A stretch of DNA of 64,000 bases from Thermococcus sp. JdF3 (GCF_012027495.1 NZ_SNUK01000004.1:1-64000), one strand, 5' to 3'; counted from the stretch's first letter, positions 17,545 to 27,227 are shown. The notes: generated by a model not told the origin, from the sequence alone. A program made the numbers and translations.

Positions 17545-18870
17545 ATGGGGAAGACGGTGGTTATCATAGGCGGTGGTGCGGCCGGAATGAGTGCTGCCTC
17601 TCGCGTTAAGAGGCTCAAACCCGAGTGGGACGTCAAGGTTTTCGAGGCAACGGAGTGGGTCAGCCACGCCCCCTGCGGCGTGCCCTACGTTGTCGAGGGC
17701 ATCTCGCCGAAGGAGAAGCTCATGCACTACCCGCCGGAGGTCTTCATCAAGAAGAGGGGTATAGACCTCCACATGAGGGCGGAGGTTGTTGAGGTTGACC
17801 AGGGGGCGGTCAGGGTCAGGGAACCCGATGGGGAGCACACCTACGGGTGGGACTATCTCGTCTTCGCCAACGGCGCCTCCCCCCAGGTTCCGGCCATAGA
17901 GGGCTGTGAGCTTGAAGGCGTCTTTACAGCGGACCTTCCGCCCGATGCCGTTGCCATAACCGAGTACATGGAAAAGCACGATGTCAGGAACGTTGTTGTC
18001 ATTGGAACAGGTTACATAGCCCTTGAGATGGCCGAGGCCTTCGTCGCCCAGGGTAAGAACGTCACCCTCATCGGCAGAAGCGAGCGTATCCTCAGGAAGA
18101 CATTTGACAAGGAGATCACCGACATCGTTGAGGAGAAGCTCAAGGGCGCCCTCAACCTCCGCCTTCAGGAACTAACGATGCGCTTTGAGGGCGATGGAAA
18201 AGTCGAGAGGGTTATCACGGACGCCGGTGAGTACCCTGCGGATATGGTGATCGTGGCGACGGGCATAAAGCCCAACACCGAGCTCGCTAGGGAGCTGGGG
18301 GTCAGGATTGGAGAGACCGGGGCCATCTGGACCAACGAGAGGATGGAAACTAGCGTCGAGAACGTCTACGCCGCCGGTGACGTCGCTGAGACGAGGCACC
18401 TGATAACCGGCAGGCGCGTCTGGATACCGCTTGCCCCGCCCGGAAACAAGATGGGATACGTTGCCGGAAGCAATATCGCCGGAAGGGACGTGATCTTCCC
18501 GGGCGTTCTTGGAACGAGCATAACCAAGTTCCTCGACCTGGAAATAGGAAAAACCGGTCTAACCGAAGCGGAGGCTATCAGGGAGGGCTACGACGTCAGG
18601 ACTGCCTTCATAAAAGCCGGCACAAAGCCGCATTATTACCCCGGTTCGAAGCCGATATGGCTCAAGGGGGTCGTTGACAACGAGACCAATAAACTCCTCG
18701 GCGTTCAGGTCGTCGGCGCCGAGATACTGCCCAGGGTCGACACGGCTGCAACGATGCTCACCGCGGGTTTCACCACGAAGGATGCCTTCTTCACGGATCT
18801 AGCCTACGCACCGCCCTTCGCCCCGGTCTGGGACCCGCTCATAGTTCTTGCCAGGGTTCTCAAGTTCTGA
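17545..18870 (+). CDS. CoA-disulfide reductase / NAD(P)H polysulfide oxidoreductase
   Basis: A cytoplasmic flavoenzyme of 441 residues. Relatives in Pyrococcus and Thermococcus reduce CoA disulfide or polysulfide/sulfur with NAD(P)H, or act as NADH oxidase. The FAD site [13 protein letters not shown] is at the N-terminus, the single active-site cysteine is Cys44 in HAPCGVPYV, the NAD site is [15 protein letters not shown], and the second FAD motif reads [12 protein letters not shown] 17545 is preferred to GTG 17536 and ATG 17539 because GGTGA then has normal spacing. The SurR site in its promoter supports a role in sulfur metabolism. Confidence 0.93.
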   Translation: MGKTVVIIGGGAAGMSAASRVKRLKPEWDVKVFEATEWVSHAPCGVPYVVEGISPKEKLMHYPPEVFIKKRGIDLHMRAEVVEVDQGAVRVREPDGEHTYGWDYLVFANGASPQVPAIEGCELEGVFTADLPPDAVAITEYMEKHDVRNVVVIGTGYIALEMAEAFVAQGKNVTLIGRSERILRKTFDKEITDIVEEKLKGALNLRLQELTMRFEGDGKVERVITDAGEYPADMVIVATGIKPNTELARELGVRIGETGAIWTNERMETSVENVYAAGDVAETRHLITGRRVWIPLAPPGNKMGYVAGSNIAGRDVIFPGVLGTSITKFLDLEIGKTGLTEAEAIREGYDVRTAFIKAGTKPHYYPGSKPIWLKGVVDNETNKLLGVQVVGAEILPRVDTAATMLTAGFTTKDAFFTDLAYAPPFAPVWDPLIVLARVLKF

Positions 18871-18876
18871 CTCCTC

Positions 18877-20121
18877 TCACTTTTTCAGCAGGGCGATACT
18901 CCCCCCAATCAGGGCAAGCGCGAGACCAAACGCCGCACCAAATCCCGTCGATGATATGAGTGCCCCGCTTATGGCGCTGCCCGTGATGTATCCCGCCGAG
19001 CTGACGACGTTGTAAGTCCCCATTGCACTGCCCTTCTCCTTTTCTCCCGCCCTCTCGCTCACTATGGCGGTCGAGGAGATTCCGATGAAGGCCCAGGAGT
19101 AGCCCGCCAGGATGTAAGAGGCGAAAGCCAGCGGAAGCAGCGCTGGGGAGACCAGCATTCCGAGCACCATCGCAGCGAAGGCCCCGGCGCGGAGGAGCAG
19201 TCCCTTTTTCAGGATTCCTTCCTTTCCGCCTCTCATTGCGGCCCCAACGCGGGTGTAGTTCATCGCCGAGACCGCGGAGTTGGCTATGAGTGCCAGGTAC
19301 ACAACCTCCCTCGTGTAGCCCTCACTCGTGAGGAGCACCGGCATCTGGGGGAAGTAGAGGCCCGCCGCTATCCAGAAGAGCAGGAAGGCTACGTAGAACC
19401 TCCCCAGGCCCTCTGGAAGGCTGAAGTTGGTGTGGAGTATGAAGCTGGGGAAGTAGCGGGCCTTTTCGACGACGTAGTTGCCGAACGCTTTGATAGCCCG
19501 TCTGTTGATGTATATCGGAGCCTCCCGTATCATCCGCTCCCCCATGAAGACAGAGGGCAGGCCCAGGATGGCGAAGGCGAGGAACAGCTGGGGCATGGTC
19601 AGGAACCTCGACAGGCCGAAACCGAGAACCAGCCCAAGGACCCACCCCCAGCCGCTTATCTCGTTGAACTTGCCGATGGCGTGGTCCCAACTGTGCTTCC
19701 TGACGCTCCTCAGCACGAGGGCTATGGGGACCGATAGGGTGGAGGCGAGGAAAAATGCGTATACCGTGTTTACCGCGATGAGCTGAGCCGGGGTCTTCAC
19801 AAAGGCCATCGCCGTGAGGAAGAGCGGAACGCTGGCAAAGCCGAGGAGTATGAACGGTTTCCTCCGCAGTGTCCCGTCGCTCACCCTGCCCCAGAACAGC
19901 GCGCCGAGCATCGAGGCCAGGCTTGCAAGGGCGAAGGTCAATCCAACGGTTGAGGCGTTCCCCCCGAGCTCCAGGAGGTAGAGGCTCACCAGGGCGGAGC
20001 TTCCGCCGGTGGCCACCTTGAACGGCACGAAGGAGTAGAACCACCTGGGCATCTTGGGGATGTAGCGGTAGCGGTTTGCTACCGATGCGTTCCTCACCGC
20101 GATGGCAACTCTCTGACTCAT
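18877..20121 (-). CDS. MFS transporter
   Basis: A 414-residue membrane protein with about 12 hydrophobic segments in two six-helix halves. The loop after helix two reads GRVSDGTLRRKP, the major facilitator signature. The start is ATG 20121, preceded by AAGGTGG and, near 20160, the TATA-like TTTTTAAACC; the longer open frame upstream covers the promoter itself. Substrate unknown; a drug or sugar exporter is possible. Confidence 0.88.
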   Translation of the reverse strand: MSQRVAIAVRNASVANRYRYIPKMPRWFYSFVPFKVATGGSSALVSLYLLELGGNASTVGLTFALASLASMLGALFWGRVSDGTLRRKPFILLGFASVPLFLTAMAFVKTPAQLIAVNTVYAFFLASTLSVPIALVLRSVRKHSWDHAIGKFNEISGWGWVLGLVLGFGLSRFLTMPQLFLAFAILGLPSVFMGERMIREAPIYINRRAIKAFGNYVVEKARYFPSFILHTNFSLPEGLGRFYVAFLLFWIAAGLYFPQMPVLLTSEGYTREVVYLALIANSAVSAMNYTRVGAAMRGGKEGILKKGLLLRAGAFAAMVLGMLVSPALLPLAFASYILAGYSWAFIGISSTAIVSERAGEKEKGSAMGTYNVVSSAGYITGSAISGALISSTGFGAAFGLALALIGGSIALLKK

Positions 20122-20244
20122 TTTTCCCACCTTGAGGCCTCCGGGAGGCCGGTTTGGTTTAAAAAGATTCGTGACGCGGAGGATACTGTAATGTTCAGAA
20201 TGGTTCATTCGGTGGGCCCGGAATAAAGAAGGAAGAAGAAACCC

Positions 20245-20985
20245 TCATATTTCGAGGACGTATTTCAGGCTCTCGTCGGAGAAACCCTTGAAGCAGCCGA
20301 GCTTCAGCTGGAGTATCGCCCTTTCAATGTTCACGACCTTCATCGAGGCCAGGTGGGTCACCCCGGTGCCCTGGAGGAACTCCGGGAGAACCTGTCCTGT
20401 GGGGCCTGTCAGGAGGAAAATTCTGGCATTCTTTGCCCTGTCAAGCAGCATGTCGAGGGTTCCGTTGATCATGCAGGAGGCGCTCGCAAGCACCGCGTCC
20501 ATCTCCGGCAGCAGCCAGTACTCCAGGGAATCGCTCAGCGTTCCCCTGTCCCAGAGCTTCGGGTTTCTCTCGAAGACGTAGAGCTCCAAGCTCCTCTCCC
20601 GCAGGGCCCTGACTATCGGCGGCATGTTTCCGATGACCGCTACCTTTTCGATGTCACCGTCGAGCAGTTCCACGGCGTCAATCCACTTTGCACTGCTGAG
20701 GTCGATGTAGTACTGCGAAACCGCGTTTATCGCCGCCAGACCGAGGGACCTCTCGATGACGTTGAGGCTGTCGGCCTTTTCAATGAACGCCTCCAGAGCA
20801 GGCTCCTCGATGGAGTTGTCGAATCTCTGTATCTCCTCTGGCAGGGTCATGGCAACCCCCAGTGCTTTCCCCCTCTCCCCTTCAACCAGCACGTAGGTGT
20901 AGGGGAGGCCAAAGGAGAAGTCCAAGACTCTGAGGTCCTCATCGATGAGCCTCAGGGCCTTTTCCTTGAACTCAGTCAGCAGCAT
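20245..20985 (-). CDS. DUF364-type Rossmann-like protein
   Basis: A soluble protein of 246 residues in two parts: an N-terminal alpha/beta domain (DUF4213-like) and a C-terminal Rossmann-like domain with VAVIGNMPPIVRALRE and LLTGPTGQVLPEFL. This matches the DUF364 family, which has been proposed to bind heavy metals or metal chelates. There are few cysteines. It stands alone between two promoters. The biochemical role is unknown. Confidence 0.75.
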   Translation of the reverse strand: MLLTEFKEKALRLIDEDLRVLDFSFGLPYTYVLVEGERGKALGVAMTLPEEIQRFDNSIEEPALEAFIEKADSLNVIERSLGLAAINAVSQYYIDLSSAKWIDAVELLDGDIEKVAVIGNMPPIVRALRERSLELYVFERNPKLWDRGTLSDSLEYWLLPEMDAVLASASCMINGTLDMLLDRAKNARIFLLTGPTGQVLPEFLQGTGVTHLASMKVVNIERAILQLKLGCFKGFSDESLKYVLEI

Positions 20986-21098
20986 ACGAACACCCCGCTT
21001 CCAACATTTAGCGCCCCCTGTTTTGACTTCACATCTTCTGATTTTGAACCTTCCGCCCGGGTCTCCGTCAATCCCCGGTGGGCAAACCTTATACGCTT

Positions 21099-21112
21099 TT
21101 AGGTTAACCTAA
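21099..21112. promoter_or_regulatory. Perfect 14-bp palindrome at a radical SAM promoter
   Basis: The perfect palindrome TTAGGTTAACCTAA lies between the TATA element (AACCTTATAC, 21086-21095) and the expected start of transcription. A related inverted repeat with the same outer bases, TTAGG-N4-CCTAA, sits at 36091-36104. This is a candidate repressor site. Confidence 0.45.
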
Positions 21113-21125
21113 TTCCGGTGGTGAC

Positions 21126-22076
21126 ATGATAGCCTTCGGTCCGGTTCCATCGAGAAGGCTCGGCAAGAGCCTCGGCGTGAACAACATACCCGACAAAGTC
21201 TGCAGTTACGCCTGCGTCTACTGCCAGATAGGCAGAACCCTGAGGATGGAGGTGGAAAGGAGGGCGTTCTACGAGCCGGAACTGATCTTTGAGGAGGTTT
21301 CGAGGAAGGTCGAGAAGGCCGAAGCGGCCGGGGAAGAGCTGGACTACATCACCTTCGTTCCCGACGGGGAGCCGACGCTCGACTTAAACCTGTCCAGAGA
21401 GGTGGAAATGCTGAAGAGCCTTGGGATACCACTGGCGATACTCACGAACTCATCGCTGATATGGCGCGAGGACGTGGGGGAGGAGCTTTTTGAGTTCGAC
21501 TTCGTCTCCATGAAGCTCGACGCGGTGAGCGAACCCCTCTGGCGGAGGGTGGACAGGCCCCACAAGAGCCTGATGCTTGAGAAAATCCTCGACGGCATGC
21601 TGGAATTCAGGAACGACTTCGATGGAACCATCGTCACCGAGACGATGCTAATAAACATCGACTACGGCAGCGAGCTCGAAAGAATAGCGGACTTTCTGGC
21701 GGAGCTCAAGCCGGACAGGGCGTACATAGGAATCCCAACGAGGCCTCCGGCCGAGCACTGGGTCGAACCGGCGGACGAGGAGACGATACACATCGCATAC
21801 CAGCTGTTCAGCGAGCGCCTTGGGGAAGAGCGTGTCGAGTACCTCATAGGCTACGAGGGGAACGCCTTCGCCTCAACCGGGAACGTCGAGGAAGACCTGC
21901 TGAGCATAACCGCCGTGCACCCGATGAGGGAAGAAGCCGTGAGGGAGCTCCTGAGAAAAGCCGGGGCCGGCTGGGACGTGGTGGAGGGGCTCCTCAGGAA
22001 TGGAAAGCTGATCGAACTCGAATATGGGGGAAGGCGCTTCTACATGCGCGCCCTTCCGAGCAGGAGAAAACCTTAA
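21126..22076 (+). CDS. Radical SAM protein (COG0731-like)
   Basis: A 316-residue radical SAM protein. The iron-sulfur cluster motif CSYACVYC lies near residue 26, after the family opening FGPVPSRRLGKSLGVNN. Further barrel motifs include YITFVPDGEPTLD, which binds SAM. The last 80 residues look like a small helical domain. Relatives are annotated as wyosine-type or uncharacterised Fe-S oxidoreductases, so the substrate is open. It is followed by an ion channel gene 32 bases later. Confidence 0.85.
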   Translation: MIAFGPVPSRRLGKSLGVNNIPDKVCSYACVYCQIGRTLRMEVERRAFYEPELIFEEVSRKVEKAEAAGEELDYITFVPDGEPTLDLNLSREVEMLKSLGIPLAILTNSSLIWREDVGEELFEFDFVSMKLDAVSEPLWRRVDRPHKSLMLEKILDGMLEFRNDFDGTIVTETMLINIDYGSELERIADFLAELKPDRAYIGIPTRPPAEHWVEPADEETIHIAYQLFSERLGEERVEYLIGYEGNAFASTGNVEEDLLSITAVHPMREEAVRELLRKAGAGWDVVEGLLRNGKLIELEYGGRRFYMRALPSRRKP

Positions 22077-22108
22077 TTATTCGGGAAACTAGTTTACCGG
22101 GGAGGGCC

Positions 22109-23554
22109 ATGTGCGAGTACACCTACGAGAACGGGCAGAGGTGCAGGTTGAAGCCCATCGAGGGCTCCACCTACTGCCCCCTCCACATCCCCTACGACGA
22201 GGGCGAGAATCTTTTGGGGGATGAAATAAAAAGGGTGAAGGAGGAGACCTTTCTCAAAAGGCTCAGGATGGGCCAGACCTATTTTGAGGGTGTTTACCTC
22301 TACGACGTCAAAATAAGCGATTTCAAAGCCGGGAAACCGATAGTGTTTAAAAACTCCCACATCAGGACGATACTCTTCGACGGCGTTAACGTGCCGGGTG
22401 TAACCTTCTACAACTCCACGGTGGGCAGGCTGGTCGTCTTTGAGAGCGAGCTTGGAACGTTCACCGTTCACGGTTCCCACGTTTTCGGCCTGAACCTGCT
22501 GCGGGTCAGGTTCTCGAACTCGGTTTACATCAGGAATTCGAGCGTTCGCTACGTTATGATAAACTCGACCGAGTACATCGGCGGTGGAGAGGGGGATGAA
22601 AGGGAGTACGGGGAGCGCAGAACCGCGACCGGGAGGATAGAGCTGAGCGACCTGAGTGAAGTCCGCAGGATTGGAATAAATGTCCGCTACCCCCTCCTCA
22701 GGCGCATCCTCGAGGAACACGGCATAAAGCCATCCGAATCGCGCGAGAGGGCCGTTAAGGCCACCGCCCTCGTTCTCCGGGACATCGGCTTCGACCAGTC
22801 GGCGCGCTTCAAGAGGCAGGTCAGGCTGAGCGTGCGGCGGTTCCACGGCAACCTCGTGCTCGAGAACCTCAACGTCTTTGGCCACGCCGAAATCCTGGGA
22901 AGCTGGCTCAGGAATCCCGAGTTCGTGCACACGAGGGTCATGGGCAACCTGATATTCCGGAAAGTATCTTTCCACGGCGACTTCGCCTGGAACTCCACGG
23001 TTCTACCCGACATCCCGGTGGAACTCAACGTCGAGGGCTTCGTTGAAGTCGAGGACTGTAAGTTCAACAGCCACCGCGCGGCCGAGGTTCTCTACCGCCT
23101 CGCCAGGATAAGCTGGGAGCGGAACGGGGACTTTGAGAGGGCCGACCGCTACTACTACCTGGAGATGGTGGCCAAGAGGAACTCCCGGCTGGGTGGCAGG
23201 AGGAGGGGGATTAAAAGGCTCTTCATGAGGATGGAATCCGCCTTCGAGTGGCTCTTCGCGGATTTGACCTGCAAGTACGGCACCGACTGGAAGAGGCCGA
23301 TACTCATATGGCTCGGCGCCGTCAACGTCTTCTTCCCCCTGCTGTTCTTCCTGACCCGGAGCGTTGAGGGCATCTCCGGAAGCATGGGCTTCCTCGACTA
23401 CGAATACTTCAGCGTTGTTACCGCGACGACCCTTGGGTACGGCGACTACCACCCGATAGGTGTGGGGAGGGTTATAGCCTCGGTCGAAGCCCTGTTTGGC
23501 ATGTTCATGTGGGCGGTCTTCCTGACGGTCTTTGCAAGGAAGTACATGAGGTGA
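22109..23554 (+). CDS. Chimeric K+ channel with zinc-finger-like and pentapeptide-like N-terminus
   Basis: A 481-residue protein in three parts. Residues 1-25 hold C2, C12, C22 and H25, a compact zinc-binding pattern. Residues about 60-320 form a beta-rich region with rows such as SHIRTILFDGVNVPGVTFYNS, resembling pentapeptide repeats. The C-terminus has two membrane helices around the K+ selectivity filter TLGYGD (Gly443-Asp446). The N-terminal half should be cytoplasmic and may gate the pore. ATG 22109 follows GGAGGG. The next gene starts four bases after its stop. Confidence 0.8.
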   Translation: MCEYTYENGQRCRLKPIEGSTYCPLHIPYDEGENLLGDEIKRVKEETFLKRLRMGQTYFEGVYLYDVKISDFKAGKPIVFKNSHIRTILFDGVNVPGVTFYNSTVGRLVVFESELGTFTVHGSHVFGLNLLRVRFSNSVYIRNSSVRYVMINSTEYIGGGEGDEREYGERRTATGRIELSDLSEVRRIGINVRYPLLRRILEEHGIKPSESRERAVKATALVLRDIGFDQSARFKRQVRLSVRRFHGNLVLENLNVFGHAEILGSWLRNPEFVHTRVMGNLIFRKVSFHGDFAWNSTVLPDIPVELNVEGFVEVEDCKFNSHRAAEVLYRLARISWERNGDFERADRYYYLEMVAKRNSRLGGRRRGIKRLFMRMESAFEWLFADLTCKYGTDWKRPILIWLGAVNVFFPLLFFLTRSVEGISGSMGFLDYEYFSVVTATTLGYGDYHPIGVGRVIASVEALFGMFMWAVFLTVFARKYMR

Positions 23555-23558
23555 TACC

Positions 23559-24695
23559 ATGCGCGTTGGACTGATAATCAATCCCATAGCTGGAATGGGC
23601 GGGAAGGTGGCATTGAAGGGCACCGACGGCGTTGTCGAGGAGGCCATCAGGCGCGGGGCACGGCCCATCGCGGCCGACGTTGCGAGGCTCTTTCTCCACG
23701 AGCTGAGCAACTACGCCGAGGCCAGGGACATTGAGTTCCTGATCGGTCCCGGCCCCCTCGGAGAGGACCTTCTGGCGGAGTTCGATTTTCCCTACGAGGT
23801 GATAAGGCACAGGGAGGTAGGCTACCGCGAAGTGCTCGGCGTCAGGATTCCGGATACGGATAGCGACGACACGAAGGAGCTCGTGAAGAGAATGTTAGGA
23901 CGGGTTGAGCTGATAGTCTTCGCCGGCGGCGACGGAACCGCGAGGGACATCGTGGAGACAATAGACGAGAAGACGCCCCTCCTCGGCATTCCAACCGGCG
24001 TCAAGATGTACTCAGGGGTTTTTGCGTATTCACCTGAGGATGCCGCGAGGCTCCTGGTGGAGTTCCTCAGAGGGAACGCCAACCTGGGGGAGAGGGACGT
24101 GAGGGACATAGACGAGGATGCCTACAGGCACGATGAGGTTAAGGCGAGAACCTACGGAAGGGCCCTCGTTCCGGTGGTTGAGACCCTGATCCAGGGCAGT
24201 AAGGAGAGGATTCCTGTCGATGAGGAGGACGAACTTGATGCGATAGCGGAGGCAGTGGTGGAGGAAATCCTCGAGAACGATGGAATATACTTCCTCGGTT
24301 CCGGCTCAACAATAAAAAGAATAAAAGACAGGCTCGGCATCGATGGAACGCTCCTTGGGGTCGATGTTGTGGAGGTCAGAAACGGGAGGACCAGACTCCT
24401 CGTAAGGGATGCAGCCGAGAAGGATCTTCTACAGTTTGCTGGAGATAGCCCGAGGGTCATGGTCACCGTAATAGGCGGTCTTGGGTTCATATTCGGCAGG
24501 GGAAATCAGCAGTTCTCGGCCGAGGTTCTGCGGGGGATTCCCAAGGAGAACATAATAGTTGTGGCAACGCCTTCCAAGCTCAGGAACGGCTCGCTCAGGG
24601 TTTACACCGGCGACAGGGAGGTTGATGACAAGCTGCGCGGCTACATCCGCGTCCGCGTCAGCCCCTGGATGGAGCGGATGGTGAAGGTCGTTTAG
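23559..24695 (+). CDS. ATP-NAD kinase-like protein (COG3199)
   Basis: A 378-residue protein of the NAD kinase/diacylglycerol kinase superfamily. It opens with GLIINPIAGMGGKVALKG and carries the nucleotide-binding motif FAGGDGTARDI, followed by GIPTGVKMYS. Family members lack a settled function; phosphorylation of NAD or another small molecule is plausible. It lies four bases after the channel gene, so the two are probably one operon. Confidence 0.83.
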   Translation: MRVGLIINPIAGMGGKVALKGTDGVVEEAIRRGARPIAADVARLFLHELSNYAEARDIEFLIGPGPLGEDLLAEFDFPYEVIRHREVGYREVLGVRIPDTDSDDTKELVKRMLGRVELIVFAGGDGTARDIVETIDEKTPLLGIPTGVKMYSGVFAYSPEDAARLLVEFLRGNANLGERDVRDIDEDAYRHDEVKARTYGRALVPVVETLIQGSKERIPVDEEDELDAIAEAVVEEILENDGIYFLGSGSTIKRIKDRLGIDGTLLGVDVVEVRNGRTRLLVRDAAEKDLLQFAGDSPRVMVTVIGGLGFIFGRGNQQFSAEVLRGIPKENIIVVATPSKLRNGSLRVYTGDREVDDKLRGYIRVRVSPWMERMVKVV

Positions 24696-24752
24696 GCAGG
24701 CGAACCAGAAGCCGTTTATAGAACCTCTTCCTATTTTCCATCGGTGAATCCC

Positions 24753-25652
24753 ATGAAGTACAGCCGTATAGCGGTCAGGCTCTTTGAGCGGGAAGGGGAG
24801 GACGTTTTCTACGACCCCGTTTACCACGGCAGGACGCTGAAGGTCTTTGGAATGGACGAGTGGCCGGGGAAGGCCCTGAAGTACTTCGCGGACAGGTACC
24901 GCGAGATTGACTACGGGGTCGTTATCTTCGACACGGAGGGAGACTTCCCGGAGGAGGGGTTTGACACTATCATCGGGGTGAGGGACGGCCAGGGAACGGG
25001 TCTCGACCCGCTCGCCCTGGCATCGAAAGGACTGCTCGACGGATACACCGCGGCAACGATAGTCCAGACCGTTTACGGGCTCGACAGGAGCCTGACAGAG
25101 AGACTTTACGCGGATTTCCTCGCCGGAAAGGTGAAAAGCGTACCCGATGCCCTGAAGTCCGGCGGGAAATACGCCGGGGTTATAGGGGAGAGCTACACAC
25201 ATTTGGATGAGGCATTCTATTCCGGAAAACCACCTGAGTTCGGAAAGAACATTCTGGTTGACCTGGGGGAGACCTACAGCATAACGCTAGCGGGCATAGC
25301 CTTCCTCGTGGTGAGCGCGGTGGTCAGACACAGGAGGAACACGATGATAGGCGTCAACGACGCGGCGGTTCTGGCTTATACCACCGCGGGGGGCGCCGCG
25401 ATACCGCTGATAACCCGCCCAATGAGGGCGAGGGTGACCGTTCTGGCAACCCAGTACGCGATAGACTCGATAATGAACCTTGCCGGCCCGAGCCTTGTTC
25501 TCTACCACGATCCGGACATTCAGAGCGTAATCTACGAGACGAACGGCGTTCCACTGGGTCCGATGAGGAAGCACGTCCACAAGGGGGATGGGGCGTTTAT
25601 CTACCGCACCCCCGAAACGATAAACGTTGAGTGGGGCGAGATGCCCCTTTAA
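24753..25652 (+). CDS. Degenerate HerA/VirB4-like ATPase domain protein
   Basis: A 299-residue protein without a recognised family name. Its order of motifs recalls HerA/VirB4 ATPases: FDTEGDF (like a Walker-B-side strand), GLDPLAL, GVNDAAVL and VTVLATQYAIDSI. The position of Walker A has GMDEWPGKA, which is one residue too long and has Ala in place of Ser/Thr. It may bind but not hydrolyse nucleotide, or be a structural relic. ATG 24753 follows GGTGA. A TATA-like TTTATAG lies near 24715. It converges on sufS with a four-base overlap. Confidence 0.55.
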   Translation: MKYSRIAVRLFEREGEDVFYDPVYHGRTLKVFGMDEWPGKALKYFADRYREIDYGVVIFDTEGDFPEEGFDTIIGVRDGQGTGLDPLALASKGLLDGYTAATIVQTVYGLDRSLTERLYADFLAGKVKSVPDALKSGGKYAGVIGESYTHLDEAFYSGKPPEFGKNILVDLGETYSITLAGIAFLVVSAVVRHRRNTMIGVNDAAVLAYTTAGGAAIPLITRPMRARVTVLATQYAIDSIMNLAGPSLVLYHDPDIQSVIYETNGVPLGPMRKHVHKGDGAFIYRTPETINVEWGEMPL

Positions 25653-26848
25653 CTCCTTAAACTTTTTACCAGCCCCTCCATGACGCCGAGGAAGGTCTCG
25701 ACCTCCTCAAGGCTGTTGTAGACGTGGAACGAGGCCCTGACCGTGCCGTTTATCCCGAGCTTCTTCATGACTGGTAAGGCGCAGTGGTGGCCGCTCCTTA
25801 CCATTATGTTGTTCTCATCAAGTATCGCCGCCACGTCGTGGGGGTGAAGGCCCGGAACGTTGAAGCTCACAACTCCGGCGTGCTTCTTTAGGTTCCTCGG
25901 CCCGTACCACGGCACTTCCAGCTCGTCGAGCCCCTCTGTTATCCTCTTGACGAGCTTGTGCTCCTGTCTCTCGATTTTGTCGAGGCCTATCCTCTCGATG
26001 TACCTTATTCCAGCGGCGAGACCTATCGCACCGCCTATGTTCGGAGTTCCGGCTTCAAAGCGCTCGGGCGGTTCGGTGAGCTTGTATCCCTCCAGTCCAA
26101 CGTCCTCTATCGTTCCTCCACCTATCAGCGGCGGTTCGAAGATATCGAAGAACTCCTCGTTGATGTAGAGAACGCCTATTCCAGTCGGTCCCATCGGCCC
26201 TTTGTGGCCCGAAAGCCCGAGGAAGTCGGCGTTCATCTTTCTGACATCGACCTCCATGTGGCCGGCGCTCTGGGCCGCGTCGACAACAAATATCGCCCCC
26301 TCCTCCTTCGCCATCTTTCCGAGCTCCTCGACCTCGTGGATGACACCGAGGGCGTTGGAGACGTGTTGCACAGCCACCAGCTTAGCTCCCCTAATCTTCC
26401 TCTCCGCATCGGCCAAATCGAGGTTGCCCTCGTCGTCGCCGTCTATATACTCAAGCTTAAGGCCAAGCTTCTTAGCTAACCTCTGCCAGGGGAGCAGATC
26501 GGAGTGGTGCTCGTAGGGTGTCGTTACTATCTTCTCACCCGGCCTGAATATGTGCTCCAGACCGAGGGCAACGAGGTTAAGGCTCTCGCTCGTGTTCTTG
26601 GTGAAGACCACCTCCTCAAACCTGGCGTTTATAAACTCGGCGACGACCTTCCTGCTCTCCTCGTACTTATGGGTCGCCATCTGCGAGAGCCTGTGAACCC
26701 CGCGGTGGACGTTGGCGCGGTATCTGAGGTAATACTCGTCCATCGCCTCTATCACGGGCTTCGGCGTCAGCGAGGTTGCCGTGTTGTCGAAGTAGATAAC
26801 TTCGTTCGTAAGGGGTATGTCCTTTCTCACATCTTCCGGAATCCTCAT
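25649..26848 (-). CDS. sufS: SufS-type cysteine desulfurase / class V aminotransferase
   Basis: A 399-residue PLP enzyme that releases sulfur from cysteine for Fe-S cluster or thiolation pathways. The PLP lysine is Lys216 in LSGHKGPMG, the cofactor Asp is in VVDAAQSAGH, and the persulfide cysteine is Cys356 in RSGHHCALP, as in SufS/CsdB. It overlaps the upstream TBP-like gene by ATGA, indicating coupled translation. The physiological sulfur acceptor is not evident. Confidence 0.88.
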   Translation of the reverse strand: MRIPEDVRKDIPLTNEVIYFDNTATSLTPKPVIEAMDEYYLRYRANVHRGVHRLSQMATHKYEESRKVVAEFINARFEEVVFTKNTSESLNLVALGLEHIFRPGEKIVTTPYEHHSDLLPWQRLAKKLGLKLEYIDGDDEGNLDLADAERKIRGAKLVAVQHVSNALGVIHEVEELGKMAKEEGAIFVVDAAQSAGHMEVDVRKMNADFLGLSGHKGPMGPTGIGVLYINEEFFDIFEPPLIGGGTIEDVGLEGYKLTEPPERFEAGTPNIGGAIGLAAGIRYIERIGLDKIERQEHKLVKRITEGLDELEVPWYGPRNLKKHAGVVSFNVPGLHPHDVAAILDENNIMVRSGHHCALPVMKKLGINGTVRASFHVYNSLEEVETFLGVMEGLVKSLRS

Positions 26849-27138
26849 GAAACCACCTCCAGAACTCCAGCGCAGTCGTAGATTATTCGAGCGAGCTCCT
26901 CACCCTTCCTTGAGTCCTCAAGGAGCTTGATTATTATCTTGCCGCTCGGATAGACGCTCGTCTCGTAGCCCTCCATTTCGAGAATGAGCATCATCCCCGG
27001 CAGGAGCTTCTTCACGGTGTACCCCTTCTCCTTCAGGCACTGGGCGGTTCTCGTGAGGTCGAGCTTCACCTTTCTGTCCCACGAGTAGCCGCTTATGACG
27101 ACCCCCTTCATCGTTACGCAGGGCTTTGCGATTATCAT
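26845..27138 (-). CDS. Small protein resembling one half of TATA-binding protein
   Basis: A 97-residue protein. Residues about 58-90 read YETSVYPSGKIIIKLLEDS and on to EELARIIYD, close in pattern to the strand-strand-helix of a TBP repeat. A TBP has two such repeats; here there is only one. ATG 27138 follows GGTGG. It is the first gene of a pair with sufS (ATGA overlap), with a TATA element near 27170 and a weak SurR-like site upstream. DNA binding, or a role as a desulfurase partner, are both only possibilities. Confidence 0.6.
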   Translation of the reverse strand: MIIAKPCVTMKGVVISGYSWDRKVKLDLTRTAQCLKEKGYTVKKLLPGMMLILEMEGYETSVYPSGKIIIKLLEDSRKGEELARIIYDCAGVLEVVS

Positions 27139-27180
27139 CTCCCCCACCGGTTGAAATTGGAAAAAGAGCCTTATACGGCT

Positions 27181-27197
27181 TTCCCAAACCGAAGGTT
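27181..27197 (+). promoter_or_regulatory. Weak SurR-like site before the TBP-like/sufS pair
   Basis: The sequence TTC-CCA-AAC-CGAAG-GTT keeps AACn5GTT but lacks the first GTT, seven of nine fixed bases. It lies just upstream of the TATA element on the minus strand, the activating position seen at the hyp promoters. Weak evidence. Confidence 0.3.
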
Positions 27198-27227
27198 AAG
27201 GACAAAAGTGAGAATCGGGGAAAGGGC

